Under the pieces are notes generated by a model, which was given only the letters and a program-made list of their open reading frames with translations, was not told where the DNA came from and made no database searches. Of a stretch of 64,000 nt of DNA, positions 50,082 through 59,250 are shown in pieces; positions within the stretch are counted from its first letter, which is position 1, and each line of letters begins with the position of its first letter. Source of the DNA: WHSW01 sp963821025 (GTDB taxonomy: Bacteria > Actinomycetota > Thermoleophilia > Solirubrobacterales > 70-9); NCBI GenBank assembly GCA_963821025.1, contig CAWGCG010000003.1, positions 744,001-808,000 on the forward strand. The letters are read 5' to 3'. A program made the translations under genes and the position numbers.

Positions 50082-50165
50082 GGAACCCGCCCGCGGCTGA
50101 CGCTAAGTCTTGACGGGCGGGTCGGGACACGGCCGCGACGCCGTCGCAACCTGAGAGGAACAGCC

Positions 50166-51275
50166 ATGGGGCGACTACAGCAACTGCACGGAACCGGAGT
50201 ATCAATCTGGCTCGACACGCTCTCGCGGGAGCTGATCGAGTCAGGAGAGTTCGAACGACTCGTGCGCGAGTTCGCCGTCACCGGCGCGACCTCCAACCCG
50301 ACGATCTTCGCCAAGGCGATCACGAACTCGGACCGCTACGACCAACAGCTCTGGGAGCTCGTCGCTGAGGGCCTCGAGGACCCCCAAGCGCTCTTCCTCG
50401 AGCTCGCGCTCACGGACATTCGCCTGGCGGCAGAGCTGCTTCGGCCCACCTACGAACGGAGTGTCGGAGTCGATGGATTCATCTCGCTCGAGTGCACCCC
50501 GGACCTGGCCGACGACGCCGATCGAACGATCGAGCAAGCGGTTGACCTTTGGGGCCGGCTCGGCCTTCCCAATGTCCTGATCAAGGTCCCGGCGACCGCC
50601 GCGGGCGTCAGGGCCGTTGAAGAGCTCACCGTCCGCGGTGTCAACGTCAACGTGACCCTCCTGTTCTCCGTGCGTCGGTACGAGCAGGTAATCGAGGCCT
50701 ACCTCCGAGGACTCGAGCGGCGCGCCCGCGACGGCGAAGAGCTGGGTGGGCTGACCTCCGTAGCGTCGTTCTTCGTCTCCCGCGTTGACACCAAGGCCGA
50801 TGCCGCACTCTCCCCCACCTCACCGCTGCGCGGACGGATCGCGATCGCCAACGCTGAGCGAGCCTACGCCCGGTACCTCAAGCGCTTCTCCGGGTCGCGG
50901 TGGGAGCACCTGGAAGCGCTCGGTGCCAGGCCCCAGCGCCCGCTCTGGGCGAGCACCGGGACCAAGAACTCCGACTACTCCGACGTACTCTACGTCGAGC
51001 GGCTGATCGGGCCCGGGGTCATCAACACGATGCCTGATGCGACGCTCCGCGCCTTTCGTGATCACGGAAAGGTCGCACCAACTCTCGACGCCGACACCGG
51101 TGAAGCCGAGCGTGTTCTGGCCGCGGCCGCCGACGCTGGGCTCGACCTCGACGCAATCACCACCGAGCTCGAGCGGGAGGGCATCGACTCCTTCTGCAGC
51201 TCTTATCGCGAGCTCCTGGGCTGCATCGAGACCAGGCTGGCCGCGATCTCCGGCCATGTCGCGACTCACACCTGA
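50166..51275 (+). CDS. tal: Transaldolase
   Basis: A 369-residue transaldolase of the non-oxidative pentose phosphate pathway. The conserved opening VSIWLDTLSRELIESGE is followed by VTGATSNPTIFAKAI. The Schiff-base lysine is in PNVLIKVPAT (about residue 140), and VNVNVTLLFSVRRYE follows. Length and motifs fit the actinobacterial type. ATG 50166 follows GAGAGGAAC. It sits with glucoamylase and stress genes rather than tkt/zwf, consistent with use of stored carbohydrate under stress (inference). Confidence 0.94.
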   Translation: MGRLQQLHGTGVSIWLDTLSRELIESGEFERLVREFAVTGATSNPTIFAKAITNSDRYDQQLWELVAEGLEDPQALFLELALTDIRLAAELLRPTYERSVGVDGFISLECTPDLADDADRTIEQAVDLWGRLGLPNVLIKVPATAAGVRAVEELTVRGVNVNVTLLFSVRRYEQVIEAYLRGLERRARDGEELGGLTSVASFFVSRVDTKADAALSPTSPLRGRIAIANAERAYARYLKRFSGSRWEHLEALGARPQRPLWASTGTKNSDYSDVLYVERLIGPGVINTMPDATLRAFRDHGKVAPTLDADTGEAERVLAAAADAGLDLDAITTELEREGIDSFCSSYRELLGCIETRLAAISGHVATHT

Positions 51276-51352
51276 TCCGCCGGCAGCCTCGAGGAAGTCC
51301 GGCCGCGAGCGACCCGACCAGGCCCGCCCCCGCACACGCTGGAGACCGGCAG

Positions 51353-53146
51353 GTGAACGCGCGCGATACCCAGGCGCCGATCCGCGAGTACGGCGCGATC
51401 GGGGACGGACGCACGGTCGCGCTGATCGCAAGCGACGGATCGATCGACTGGCTCTGCCTGCCGGACCTCGACTCACCGAGCGTCTTCAGTGCGTTACTCG
51501 ACCATCAACGGGGCGGCAGGTTTCGGCTCGCACCCGAGATCGCCTTCCGAGCCTGGCGGCGTTACCTGCCGGACACGAACGTTCTCGAGACCACCTACGA
51601 CACCGACCGGGGCCGGGTTCGAGTGACTGACGCGATGACTCTCCCCCGCGCTGGCCTGGCCCCCCAACGAGAGCTGGTCCGCCGCATCGAGGGAGTCGGC
51701 GGAGAGGTGCCGATGCGCTGGCGGGTTGAGCCCCACTTCGGCTACGGGTCGCGTCCGCATCGATTATCCATGCGCGCCGGCGTCCCGGTCGCCAGCGCGG
51801 GCGCCGACGCGCTCGCGGTCCGCGCCTGGGACGCCGGAAGCACGATCTGTACCGCCGAGGCAATCAGCGGCGAGTTCGTCGCCTCAACCGGGTCGCGCGC
51901 GCTGCTCGTGCTCAGCGCCGGCCACGCCGAGCCGCTGGTCTTCCCCGCCCGCGACGAGGCCGAGGCGCGCCTCGACTCAACGATCGACTTCTGGCGTAGC
52001 TGGGCCGACAGCCGTTGCTACGACGGGCCGTGGCGCGATGCCGTCATCCGCAGCGCCCTGGTGCTGAAGCTTCTGGTCCACGCCCCATCCGGCGCAATCG
52101 CCGCCGCCGCCACGACCTCCCTGCCAGAGACGCTCGGCGGCGAGCGCAACTGGGATTACCGCTACTCGTGGCCCAGGGACTCCGCTTTCATGCTCGATGC
52201 CTTCCTCGCGCTCGGCTGTTCGCCGGAGGCCGACGCCTACTTCTCGTGGCTGCTTCACGCGTCCCAACTCACCCATCCCCGACTCCGAGTCCTCTACCGC
52301 CTCGACGGTGGCACACGCGCGCCGGAGCGAGTGCTGCCCCTCGCCGGCTATCTCGGGTCGCGCCCGGTCAGGGTGGGCAATGCCGCCGCGCCACAGCTGC
52401 AGCTCGACGTCTATGGCGAGCTGCTGCAGACCGCGCACCGCTACGCGATGAGCGGCAGGCGGCTCGACCGCGAGACCGGCCGCAGGCTCGGCGAGATTGC
52501 GGACGAGGTCTGCCGGCTGTGGCGCCGGCCCGACGCCGGGATCTGGGAAGTGCGCGCCGAGCCGGCGCACTTCACTCAATCGAAGCTGATGTGCTGGGTG
52601 GCCCTCGACTGCGCCGCCGAGCTGGCACAGGAGGGCCAGCTACCGGACGACCATGCCCGCGGATGGAAGGCAACGGCCCGGGAGATCCGCGAGTTCGTCG
52701 ACTCGCGCTGCTGGTCGTCCGAGCGGGACAGCTACGTCCGTGCGCCGGGAACTGGAGAACTGGACGCGAGCCTGCTGTTCACGGCGTTGATGGGCTTTCG
52801 CCCGGCAGATGCGACGCGGGTGGACGCGACCATCGACGCCGTTCGCAAGGAACTCTCCCGCGGCGCGCTCCTCTATCGCTACCGGGATGAGGACGGCCTC
52901 CCCGGCCAGGAAGGGTGCTTCGTCGCTTGCTCGTTCTGGCTGGTCGAAGCACTTGCGCGGCGCGGACGGCGCCGGGAAGCGAGCACGCTGATGGAGGAGC
53001 TCCTCCCGCTGGCCAACGATCTGGGCCTCTACTCCGAAGAGATCGACCCGGAAACTGGCGAATTCCTTGGCAACTTCCCCCAGGGGCTCGTCCACCTGGC
53101 GCTGATCAACGCGGCGACCGCGCTGGCGGAAGAATCGGCGCCGTGA
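51353..53146 (+). CDS. Glycoside hydrolase family 15 (glucoamylase/trehalase-like)
   Basis: A 597-residue GH15 enzyme without signal peptide, so cytoplasmic. The N-terminal beta-sandwich starts PIREYGAIGDGRTVALI and GSIDWLCLPDLDSPSVFS. The (alpha/alpha)6 barrel has ERNWDYRYSWPRDSAFMLDA and VRVGNAAAPQLQLDVYGE. GLYSEEIDPETGEFLGNF carries the catalytic base Glu at the C-terminal end. Relatives hydrolyse trehalose or maltosaccharides; the substrate is not certain. The next gene overlaps its stop (GTGA). Confidence 0.92.
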   Translation: MNARDTQAPIREYGAIGDGRTVALIASDGSIDWLCLPDLDSPSVFSALLDHQRGGRFRLAPEIAFRAWRRYLPDTNVLETTYDTDRGRVRVTDAMTLPRAGLAPQRELVRRIEGVGGEVPMRWRVEPHFGYGSRPHRLSMRAGVPVASAGADALAVRAWDAGSTICTAEAISGEFVASTGSRALLVLSAGHAEPLVFPARDEAEARLDSTIDFWRSWADSRCYDGPWRDAVIRSALVLKLLVHAPSGAIAAAATTSLPETLGGERNWDYRYSWPRDSAFMLDAFLALGCSPEADAYFSWLLHASQLTHPRLRVLYRLDGGTRAPERVLPLAGYLGSRPVRVGNAAAPQLQLDVYGELLQTAHRYAMSGRRLDRETGRRLGEIADEVCRLWRRPDAGIWEVRAEPAHFTQSKLMCWVALDCAAELAQEGQLPDDHARGWKATAREIREFVDSRCWSSERDSYVRAPGTGELDASLLFTALMGFRPADATRVDATIDAVRKELSRGALLYRYRDEDGLPGQEGCFVACSFWLVEALARRGRRREASTLMEELLPLANDLGLYSEEIDPETGEFLGNFPQGLVHLALINAATALAEESAP

Positions 53147-53625
53147 GCATTTGGGGAGCGCTGGCCGGAGGCTTCGTCGGCACGGTGGTACTCACCAGCG
53201 GGCTTCGCGCCTGTAGCGAGCTGCATCTGACCCGCATGGACATTCCCTTCCTGCTCGGCACCGCATTCTTCACCGACCGCACCCGTGCCAAGGCGATGGG
53301 CTACCTGCTCCACTTTGCCTTCGGCCTGCTCTTCGCGCTCATCTACTACGCCTTATTCCGGATCATCGGAGAAGCGAGCTGGTGGCTCGGGGCGCTGTTC
53401 GGAATGGCCCACGCCCTCTTCGCCGGTACGACGCTAATCAATGTCCTGCTCCCGGCCGTCCACCCACGAATGGGGACTGCGACCACGGCCGCCGATGCCA
53501 GCCCGCTGCTCGAGCCGCCTGGCTTTCTGCTCATGAACTACGGTGCCTCGACCCCGGTGGTGACCCTTGTCATTCACCTTGTCTACGGGGCGATCGTTGG
53601 GGAGTTCGTGGCGCTGTCCGACTAG
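53143..53625 (+). CDS. Hypothetical membrane protein coupled to GH15
   Basis: A 160-residue membrane protein of unknown family. Hydrophobic stretches are WGALAGGFVGTVVLTSGL, GYLLHFAFGLLFALIYYALF, WWLGALFGMAHALFAG and VVTLVIHLVYGAIVGEFVA, giving four helices. A conserved-looking LTRMDIPFLLGTAF and a loop PAVHPRMGT with His and Met lie between. GTG 53143 overlaps the GH15 stop by four bases. It ends convergent to the FAD oxidoreductase with a 4-base overlap. Confidence 0.7.
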   Translation: MSIWGALAGGFVGTVVLTSGLRACSELHLTRMDIPFLLGTAFFTDRTRAKAMGYLLHFAFGLLFALIYYALFRIIGEASWWLGALFGMAHALFAGTTLINVLLPAVHPRMGTATTAADASPLLEPPGFLLMNYGASTPVVTLVIHLVYGAIVGEFVALSD

Positions 53626-54836
53626 CCGGCCTGGCCCTGGCGCTCGAGCGACCGCCAGGAGAGCTCGACGTCGATCGGACCGAACGCCGGCTCCAGATCC
53701 GCCTGAGCGGTTTCGTGGCCCAGCCAGGGACAGAGGTAACGACCATTGACCTTCTCGCTCGGCCACCACAAATGATCGAGCGAGGCGATGTCCTGGCCAT
53801 GACCCGCGGTCGGGTGGTGCTTCATGTCCATCGGTTCCACGCCGGTGTTCAGCTGACCGCGCAGGTGAGGCCGGAACGGACGGGGATCGATGCGCGCCCC
53901 GAGACGCGCGGCGATGTGCTCGGCGGCGGCGTCCGCCTGTTGAGTGGCTAGGCCGCCCTGCTTGATCCAGAAGTTGGTCGCATCACCAGCGGCGTAGACA
54001 TCCGGCGCGCCCTCGACCCGCCCGTACTCGTCGACCGGGATGAAGCCGCCCGGATCGTCGGGAAGGCCGGCGAGTCGGGGGCCGACGATCTTGGGCAGCG
54101 CGAGAACGACCCCGGCAGACACAGGTGTGCCGTGGGGAGCCAAATGGAGCTCCTCATTCTCGTCCTCGACCACGAAGCTGTTGGCCTGGACCGAGATCTG
54201 ACGCGCTGACAGCAGCGCAGCAATCCCGTCACTTGCCCGAGGATCGAGGATCGACAGCGGTTTGCTCTCCGGTGTCAGCAACCGCAATCGCAGATCATCG
54301 AGTCCCAGCTCCTCGCTCCGTCGTCGAAGCCGAAGCGCCAGCTCATACAGCGGAAGCGCCCAGCTCGTTTGCGGCGGGGCCACCAAAAGCAGAGCCCGTC
54401 CGAAGGAACGACGTGCATCGCGAATCAACCGATCGACCGACAGGTCGCCCGTCGCGCTCCAGAAGGTCTCGGCATTCCGATAGGCGGGCTGGATCCGACC
54501 CCCCACGCAGACGAGGAGCAGGTCGTAGTCGATCTCGGCCCCGTTTTCCAGGTACACGGTGTGGCCCTCGACATCGACCATGTGAACGGCGGCCCGCACG
54601 TAGTGTCCCCCGATGTCGTCCAATAGGCGCCGGAGCTCGTGTCGCTCGGCCGGCTGGTAGGTGAACGGCGCCTCGACAACCTTCGGTCTCAACACGAAGT
54701 CAGGTTCGGGCGCGACGAGCATCAACTCGACCTCGGCGGGCGCTAGATCACGAAGGGCCAGCGCCGCCTCGACGCCCGCAACGCCGCCTCCGACAATCAC
54801 CACGCGAGGTCGGCCGCGGCTCGCCCGAGCGTCCAC
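53622..54836 (-). CDS. NAD(P)/FAD-dependent oxidoreductase (NDH-2/SQR-like)
   Basis: A 404-residue two-dinucleotide-binding flavoprotein. The FAD motif VVIVGGGVAGVEAALALRD is N-terminal. DLLLVCVGGRIQP follows, and PDVYAAGDATNF is the second FAD contact. The second nucleotide fold (RALLLVAPPQTSWALPL) lacks a standard GxGxxG, so the pyridine nucleotide site is doubtful, which resembles sulfide:quinone reductases. The paired Cys of SQR are absent, so that assignment is not safe. It likely passes electrons to quinone, fitting cydAB in the same island. Confidence 0.82.
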   Translation of the reverse strand: MDARASRGRPRVVIVGGGVAGVEAALALRDLAPAEVELMLVAPEPDFVLRPKVVEAPFTYQPAERHELRRLLDDIGGHYVRAAVHMVDVEGHTVYLENGAEIDYDLLLVCVGGRIQPAYRNAETFWSATGDLSVDRLIRDARRSFGRALLLVAPPQTSWALPLYELALRLRRRSEELGLDDLRLRLLTPESKPLSILDPRASDGIAALLSARQISVQANSFVVEDENEELHLAPHGTPVSAGVVLALPKIVGPRLAGLPDDPGGFIPVDEYGRVEGAPDVYAAGDATNFWIKQGGLATQQADAAAEHIAARLGARIDPRPFRPHLRGQLNTGVEPMDMKHHPTAGHGQDIASLDHLWWPSEKVNGRYLCPWLGHETAQADLEPAFGPIDVELSWRSLERQGQAG

Positions 54837-54897
54837 GCGATCGTGGGCTGGCGGGTCTCGAACGGCAGGGATACCGCCGTGCTGCCGAATGAATCGT

Positions 54898-55275
54898 TCA
54901 TCGGCCCAACGCCCCCGGGCGGCGAAGCCATTGAGAGAGGACCTCGACCGTCTCGTCCTGGTGATAGCGCAGCGATAGACCTAAGAGCTCTTCCGCGGCC
55001 GCGCGCCTGCCGACACCAGACAGGTCGCCAAGTGCTGCCAGCAGTTCTTGGGCCTCGCACAGGGTGATGTCGAACGCCCGGCTGCAGAAACCGGCATGCC
55101 AGCGCAGCGCGGCAAATTCAAAGCTGGGCGAGCCGGTATCGGCCAGGGAGAGGCAGACCCGAAGCCCGTCAGCAAGCGGCAGGTGCGAGACCAGGTGCGC
55201 CGCGCGCTCGCCCGCGTCCGGCGCCACCGTGGTCCGGAGGCGCTGCGCTTGCGAACTGGCGACCGAGGGGCCCAT
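54898..55275 (-). CDS. Hypothetical soluble protein downstream of the tandem USP
   Basis: A 125-residue protein with a basic start (SSQAQRLRTTVAPD) and a mostly helical body, including AAHLVSHLPLADGLRVCLSL, FDITLCEAQELLAALGDL and AAAEELLGLSLRYHQDETVE. No family is recognised. Its ATG shares a base with the stop of the stress-protein gene (TGATG), so the two are coupled. It precedes the FAD oxidoreductase by 61 bases. It may be an accessory of either neighbour. Confidence 0.65.
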   Translation of the reverse strand: MGPSVASSQAQRLRTTVAPDAGERAAHLVSHLPLADGLRVCLSLADTGSPSFEFAALRWHAGFCSRAFDITLCEAQELLAALGDLSGVGRRAAAEELLGLSLRYHQDETVEVLSQWLRRPGALGR

Positions 55276-56828
55276 CAGGCGCCGTTGCTTTCTGACGCTC
55301 GAGCCACGGACAAGACGGGATCGACCGCCTCAGGCTCGAGCGCCCTCAGCACCTCGGCGAGCTCTCGCTCGAGCTGCAGGGCGCTCTGGGCCCCGTAAAG
55401 CGGCCCGTCGCTGCGGTAGAGGAGCAGATCTACCATCGCCAGACCACGCAGGTGAACTGGAGCCTCGGCTCGGAGCCGGTCGGCAAGGACACGGAGCAGA
55501 ACACGGTTCCTGAGCACGGGGCACCGTCGGTAGAAGCCCAACAGGATCTGAGGCTCAGGGGACCCGGCATCGCTAGCGACCCTCTCGATCGCCCGCGCCA
55601 ACCGGATGCGCTTCGCTGGTTTCGCCAGCTGCTGTGCGCGCAGCGCCAGCTCCCGGCTCTGGCGTGGATCCGCACCCCCCGCCAACGCTCGATCGAGCTC
55701 CGCCCGCTTGATGAAGGCCCGCACCCTGACGCCAAGGCCGAACCGTGGCGGTCGCTCGGGGCCACGACGAACGGTCCGCCAGCGAGGGGACCGGACGAGG
55801 GATGCGTACGGGGTCGCGACGTTCAAATCGGAGGCCATGAACTCAGTCTGCTGCTCACAAGCGCCCCGAACAATGGGTTCAATCGACCATTCGCTCGCGA
55901 CTGTGTGGCTAGTCATTGCGGCCCCGGCGTAGACCTCGGCATGCGGTCGCGTGCCCACCCCACGCGGGACCACCATTACCGGACAAGGAGCCGTCTTCAC
56001 CAGTTCACTGGAGACGCTTCCAGCCAAGGCTCGCCGAAGCGGTCCGTAACCGCGCGAGCCGACGACGAGCAGATCGAGGTCGCTTCCCTGGAACGCGAGC
56101 TCGGCCGCGGCGTTGCCCTGTTGCAGGATACGCTCGGTATCCACGTCGCCTGAGATCGAGGCCGCGCCTTCGCGAAGACGCTCGGTCCAGACCTCGCCGT
56201 GCATCATCTCGAGGACGCCGAGGTGAGCCTCGTCGGCGATGTAAGGCGCGATGGTGATCACCCTGAGAGTGGCGCCGAACGCCTCGGCGAGCTCCTCGGC
56301 GCGGGCCACGGCCAGCTTCGACTCGTCCGAGCCGTCATAGCCGACCCCGATCAGGCCGAGGCGGGAGTGCCGGCGCTCGCTCCACCCGCGCGGCGCGATG
56401 GCGATGGTGCAGGGGGCGCCGTGCAGCAGCCGCCCAGCCACCGTCCCGGCAAGGACGCGACGGATCGGCCCGTGGTGCGTCGAGCCGATGACCACCAGGT
56501 CGGCTTCCACCGTTTCCGCCAGCTCGGTCAGGCCGTGCGCGGCGGGGTCCTGCAGCGGATGACGCTCGAAGTGGCCTCCTCCGAGCTCGGCGTCGGCCTG
56601 AGCGAAGATGCGATCGAAGTACTCGGCCTTGGCCTGGTCATAGCCCGCGGGGTCGATCTCCCTGTAGGCCCTCCCGCCCAGCGGCCCGGTGCCTTCGAAG
56701 GGACCGAATTCGATCGCCGAGGCGACCAGCAGATGAGCGTCGACCGCACGAGCGAGAGCAGCGCCAAGGTGGAGTGCGTCGTTGGCTTGGTCGGTGCCGT
56801 CATAACCGACGACGATCTTTTTGTTCAT
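55275..56828 (-). CDS. Tandem universal stress protein with an extra C-terminal domain
   Basis: A 517-residue protein. UspA domain 1 starts MNKKIVVGYDGTDQANDA and has the nucleotide loop GSTHHGPIRRVLAGTVA. Domain 2 starts GVGYDGSDESKLAVARAEE with GSRGYGPLRRALAGSVS. About 70 residues of linker follow. The last 150 residues (ERVASDAGSPEPQILLGFYR, VLADRLRAEAPVHLRGLAMV, LLYRSDGPLYG) match the protein beside cydA at 63672-64000. ATG 56828 has GGAGG upstream. The Usp domains probably bind ATP and signal energy state; the extra domain is new to me. Confidence 0.88.
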   Translation of the reverse strand: MNKKIVVGYDGTDQANDALHLGAALARAVDAHLLVASAIEFGPFEGTGPLGGRAYREIDPAGYDQAKAEYFDRIFAQADAELGGGHFERHPLQDPAAHGLTELAETVEADLVVIGSTHHGPIRRVLAGTVAGRLLHGAPCTIAIAPRGWSERRHSRLGLIGVGYDGSDESKLAVARAEELAEAFGATLRVITIAPYIADEAHLGVLEMMHGEVWTERLREGAASISGDVDTERILQQGNAAAELAFQGSDLDLLVVGSRGYGPLRRALAGSVSSELVKTAPCPVMVVPRGVGTRPHAEVYAGAAMTSHTVASEWSIEPIVRGACEQQTEFMASDLNVATPYASLVRSPRWRTVRRGPERPPRFGLGVRVRAFIKRAELDRALAGGADPRQSRELALRAQQLAKPAKRIRLARAIERVASDAGSPEPQILLGFYRRCPVLRNRVLLRVLADRLRAEAPVHLRGLAMVDLLLYRSDGPLYGAQSALQLERELAEVLRALEPEAVDPVLSVARASESNGA

Positions 56829-57005
56829 CGCTTGTCCTCCGTGCGTTTGGTCACGGCGACTCGCCTTGACCGTTTGACTCTTGCCTCCAGCCTCCTGGCG
56901 CGTCTTGAGGCCGGCAATGGACCCCCACACCCATTCAGGCGCCCCCGGCCCCAGCCGCCTGGCTAAGACATGCGACGGCTATCGGCGCGGCGACGAAGTA
57001 CATAC

Positions 57006-57023
57006 TTGGGCCCATTCACGAAG
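57006..57023 (+). promoter_or_regulatory. Shared CCCATTCACG motif, site A
   Basis: ttgggcccattcacgaag lies 27 bases before the ATG at 57050. The core cccattcacg recurs at site B (57533-57550), and a diverged form is at site C (60249-60266). A further match, acacccattcaggcg, is near 56928-56942 before the divergent stress-protein gene. Confidence 0.4.
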
Positions 57024-57049
57024 CCGGAGATTGGGGTCAAGATCGAGGC

Positions 57050-57458
57050 ATGACTACTACTCAACTCTTGGAACGCGACTCTCCGCCAACGCATCGAACT
57101 CGCCGGCGACTGGCGGCCTCACGATGAGGCCGAGACCCGGCTCTTCGATGCCTCCCGTCAGGTGCTCGGGGCGTCACGCGAGCTAGAACGGGCTTCCGGT
57201 AGGCCGCAATCGGCGGGCGCGACCGATGTCTCGCTGCGCTCCGTGCAAGCGGCGCTCGAGTCGCTGGCCAATGCCAGCCTGATGATCGCTGACGCCGCAG
57301 CTGCGGAGTTCGACGAGCTCGCGGAATCAGGCGACGAACGCGAGCAGCTGGAGCAACTCGGACTGCTTCTGTTCGGCGTCGACCAGAACCTTCGCTTCGC
57401 CGCCCGCGGCTGTCGACTCAGCCGCGAGGCTCTGGCGTCGCTACCGAGCCCGCGGTAA
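57050..57458 (+). pseudogene. Small protein gene (paralog pair member 1) with a frameshift
   Basis: ATG 57050 opens MTTTQLLERDSPP. A different frame starting by about 57075 gives RQRIELAGDWRPHDEAETRL, FDASRQVLGASREL and runs to the stop at 57458. A GTG at 57162 would give a 98-residue protein alone. The C-terminal part LEQLGLLLFGVDQNLRFAAR resembles LQQLRRPLFIVDQSLRLTAS of the gene at 57768. Function unknown; mostly helical. One base appears lost near 57075. Confidence 0.5.
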
Positions 57459-57532
57459 ACGCGCGACAGCGGCCAGCCGCCGGCGCACGCTCATGCGCTC
57501 GCCACGAATCGCGCACACCGACGGGATGGCGG

Positions 57533-57550
57533 TTGACACCCATTCACGCG
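57533..57550 (+). promoter_or_regulatory. Shared CCCATTCACG motif, site B
   Basis: ttgacacccattcacgcg contains the same 10-base core as site A and a consensus-like TTGACA at its left end, so it could be a -35 region with an operator. It lies 59 bases before ATG 57609. Confidence 0.4.
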
Positions 57551-57608
57551 AGCGCTTGGGCGCGGAATGCTTGACGACAACGTCTCAACCAAACGAACGG
57601 AATGTGCC

Positions 57609-57764
57609 ATGACCGTGATGACTGAAAAACGACACGAGCAAGAGCCCCGCGAGAGGGCCGATTCCCCGATCGAGGAACGGAGACCCGATTCCAAGGCCAC
57701 CGCGGCTGATGCGCCCAGAAGGCGGGCACCACAGCCAGGAATGACGAGTTGGCCGAGTCGGTAG
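57609..57764 (+). CDS. Small charged hypothetical protein
   Basis: ATG 57609 gives 51 residues, MTVMTEKRHEQEPRERADSP through AADAPRRRAPQPG to the stop at 57764. It is extremely rich in Arg, Glu and Pro, so it is probably disordered. No strong ribosome site is present (GGAATGTGCC). An in-frame ATG at 57567 would add 14 residues. It follows motif site B. It may be a real small stress protein or chance. Confidence 0.3.
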   Translation: MTVMTEKRHEQEPRERADSPIEERRPDSKATAADAPRRRAPQPGMTSWPSR

Positions 57765-57767
57765 ATC

Positions 57768-58175
57768 GTGATCGCCGCTGTCGAACCTAAGCGCATGACC
57801 GCGGGGTTCCGTGACCCCCGTGTCCCGTCAACGGCACCGAGCATGGACGGCCGGGAAGTACGCGGCGCAGCCGAGAGCGGCGTCTTCGACGCCTGCTCTC
57901 GGCTGCCCGACGCTCCGGGTGGCCTCGGGCGAGCCGTCGACGCGCCACGTTCGGCGCGACCGTCGGAGATCGCGTTCTTGAGCCTGAGCGCGGTCTGCGA
58001 ATCGCTCGCCGATGCCGCGAGGGCTGCGCTGACACCGGACGCGACGGCGCTCGAACCCGACCGTCTGCAGCAGCTCCGCCGCCCGCTGTTCATCGTCGAC
58101 CAGAGCCTTCGGCTCACCGCGTCTGCCTGCAATCTGGGCCGCGAGGTCGTGGCCTCGGTCCAGGGCCATCGATAG
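57768..58175 (+). CDS. Hypothetical helical protein (paralog pair member 2)
   Basis: A 135-residue protein from GTG 57768 (ATG 57795 is possible). The first 60 residues are Arg/Ala/Pro-rich. The conserved part is AFLSLSAVCESLADAARAAL and LQQLRRPLFIVDQSLRLTAS, then CNLGREVVASVQGHR. It resembles the C-terminus of the gene at 57050-57458. Two adjacent paralogs between the stress protein and the two-component genes suggest a shared, unknown function. Confidence 0.5.
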   Translation: MIAAVEPKRMTAGFRDPRVPSTAPSMDGREVRGAAESGVFDACSRLPDAPGGLGRAVDAPRSARPSEIAFLSLSAVCESLADAARAALTPDATALEPDRLQQLRRPLFIVDQSLRLTASACNLGREVVASVQGHR

Positions 58176-58245
58176 CACGGCCGGCGGAATCGCCACCTTC
58201 GCCTCATCCAAGCGCTCCCGCGCCGTGCTTTGGTTAGCTGCGGCG

Positions 58246-59250
58246 ATGGCTCGACCCACCCCCGTCCGCGACTCCGCGCGCAACCTCTCACTGCTGTGGC
58301 GGGTCACTCTGGCCAGCGCCGCGGTCCTGGGGCTCGCATTCGTCCTGCTGCTTTTCACCCCGGTGACCGTGCACGCCCCGATTCGGGTCACCGAGGCGCT
58401 GGTCCTCACCGTGGGCCTGGCGGTCATGCTCGCGGCCAACCTCTTTTTTGTCCGGCGTGCCCTCGCTCCGCTGCGCGAGCTCGAGGCGCAGATGGATCAG
58501 GTCGACCTCCGCAACCCCGAGCTGCGCCTCGGCGGAAGCGCTGCTCACAGTGCGGAGCTGGTCACCTTCACCAGCGCCTTCAACGCGATGCTCGATCGGC
58601 TCGCCGAGGAGCGTCGAGCGGGAAGCCGCGCCGCGCTCATGGCCCAGGAGCGCGAGCGCCTGCGTATTGCGCGGGCCCTGCACGACGAGGCCGGCCAGAC
58701 TCTGACCGCGATTGCCCTCGAGATCGAGCGCGCGGCCACCGACGGCCCTGCCGGCCGAACGAGAGCGCATGGCGCGACTGGCCGCCCAGCTCCATTCGAG
58801 CCTCGACGACATCCGCCGCCTCACCCGTGAGCTTCGACCTGAGGCACTCGATGACCTGGGGCTGGTCAACGCCCTGATCGCTCTGACCTCACGGGCGGCC
58901 CGCCAGGGTTCCGTGGCAGATCGAGCGGCGGTTCTTCGGCAGAGCTGCCGCCTCTCTCCACGGAACTGGAGCTCGTGATCTACCGCGTCGCCCAGGAAGC
59001 ACTGACCAACATCCTTCGCCATGCCCAGGCCTCTCGCTGCGTCGTCGCGCTCGAGCCCGACCGGGTGGGGATCAAACTCACCGTCAGCGACGACGGACGC
59101 GGTATGCCGGAGCAGCTTGCCGAGGACACAATCGGCATCGAGGGCATGCGGGAACGCGCCCTGCTTGCCGGTGGCACCCTGACGATCGAATCCCGCCCAG
59201 GAGAGGGCACCCGGGTGACGCTTCGCGTGCCGACTGGCGAGGCTCCCTGA
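58246..59250 (+). pseudogene. Sensor histidine kinase (NarX/DesK-type) with several frameshifts
   Basis: The N-terminus has a membrane region (RVTLASAAVLGLAFVLLLF, then TEALVLTVGLAVMLAANLFF) and a HAMP-like stretch. RLRIARALHDEAGQTLTAIA is the HisKA_3 phosphorylation site. After a shift near 58742 it continues ARLAAQLHSSLDDIRRLTRE, LRPEALDDLGLVNALI. At least two more shifts occur between 58900 and 58960, and the ATP-binding domain then reads IYRVAQEALTNILRHAQASR and DDGRGMPEQ to the stop. All domains are present but split. The response regulator starts at its stop (TGATG). Confidence 0.8.

Noticed and set aside
53622..54836. Sulfide:quinone oxidoreductase
   Set aside because: The paired catalytic Cys residues are missing; kept as a general FAD oxidoreductase.
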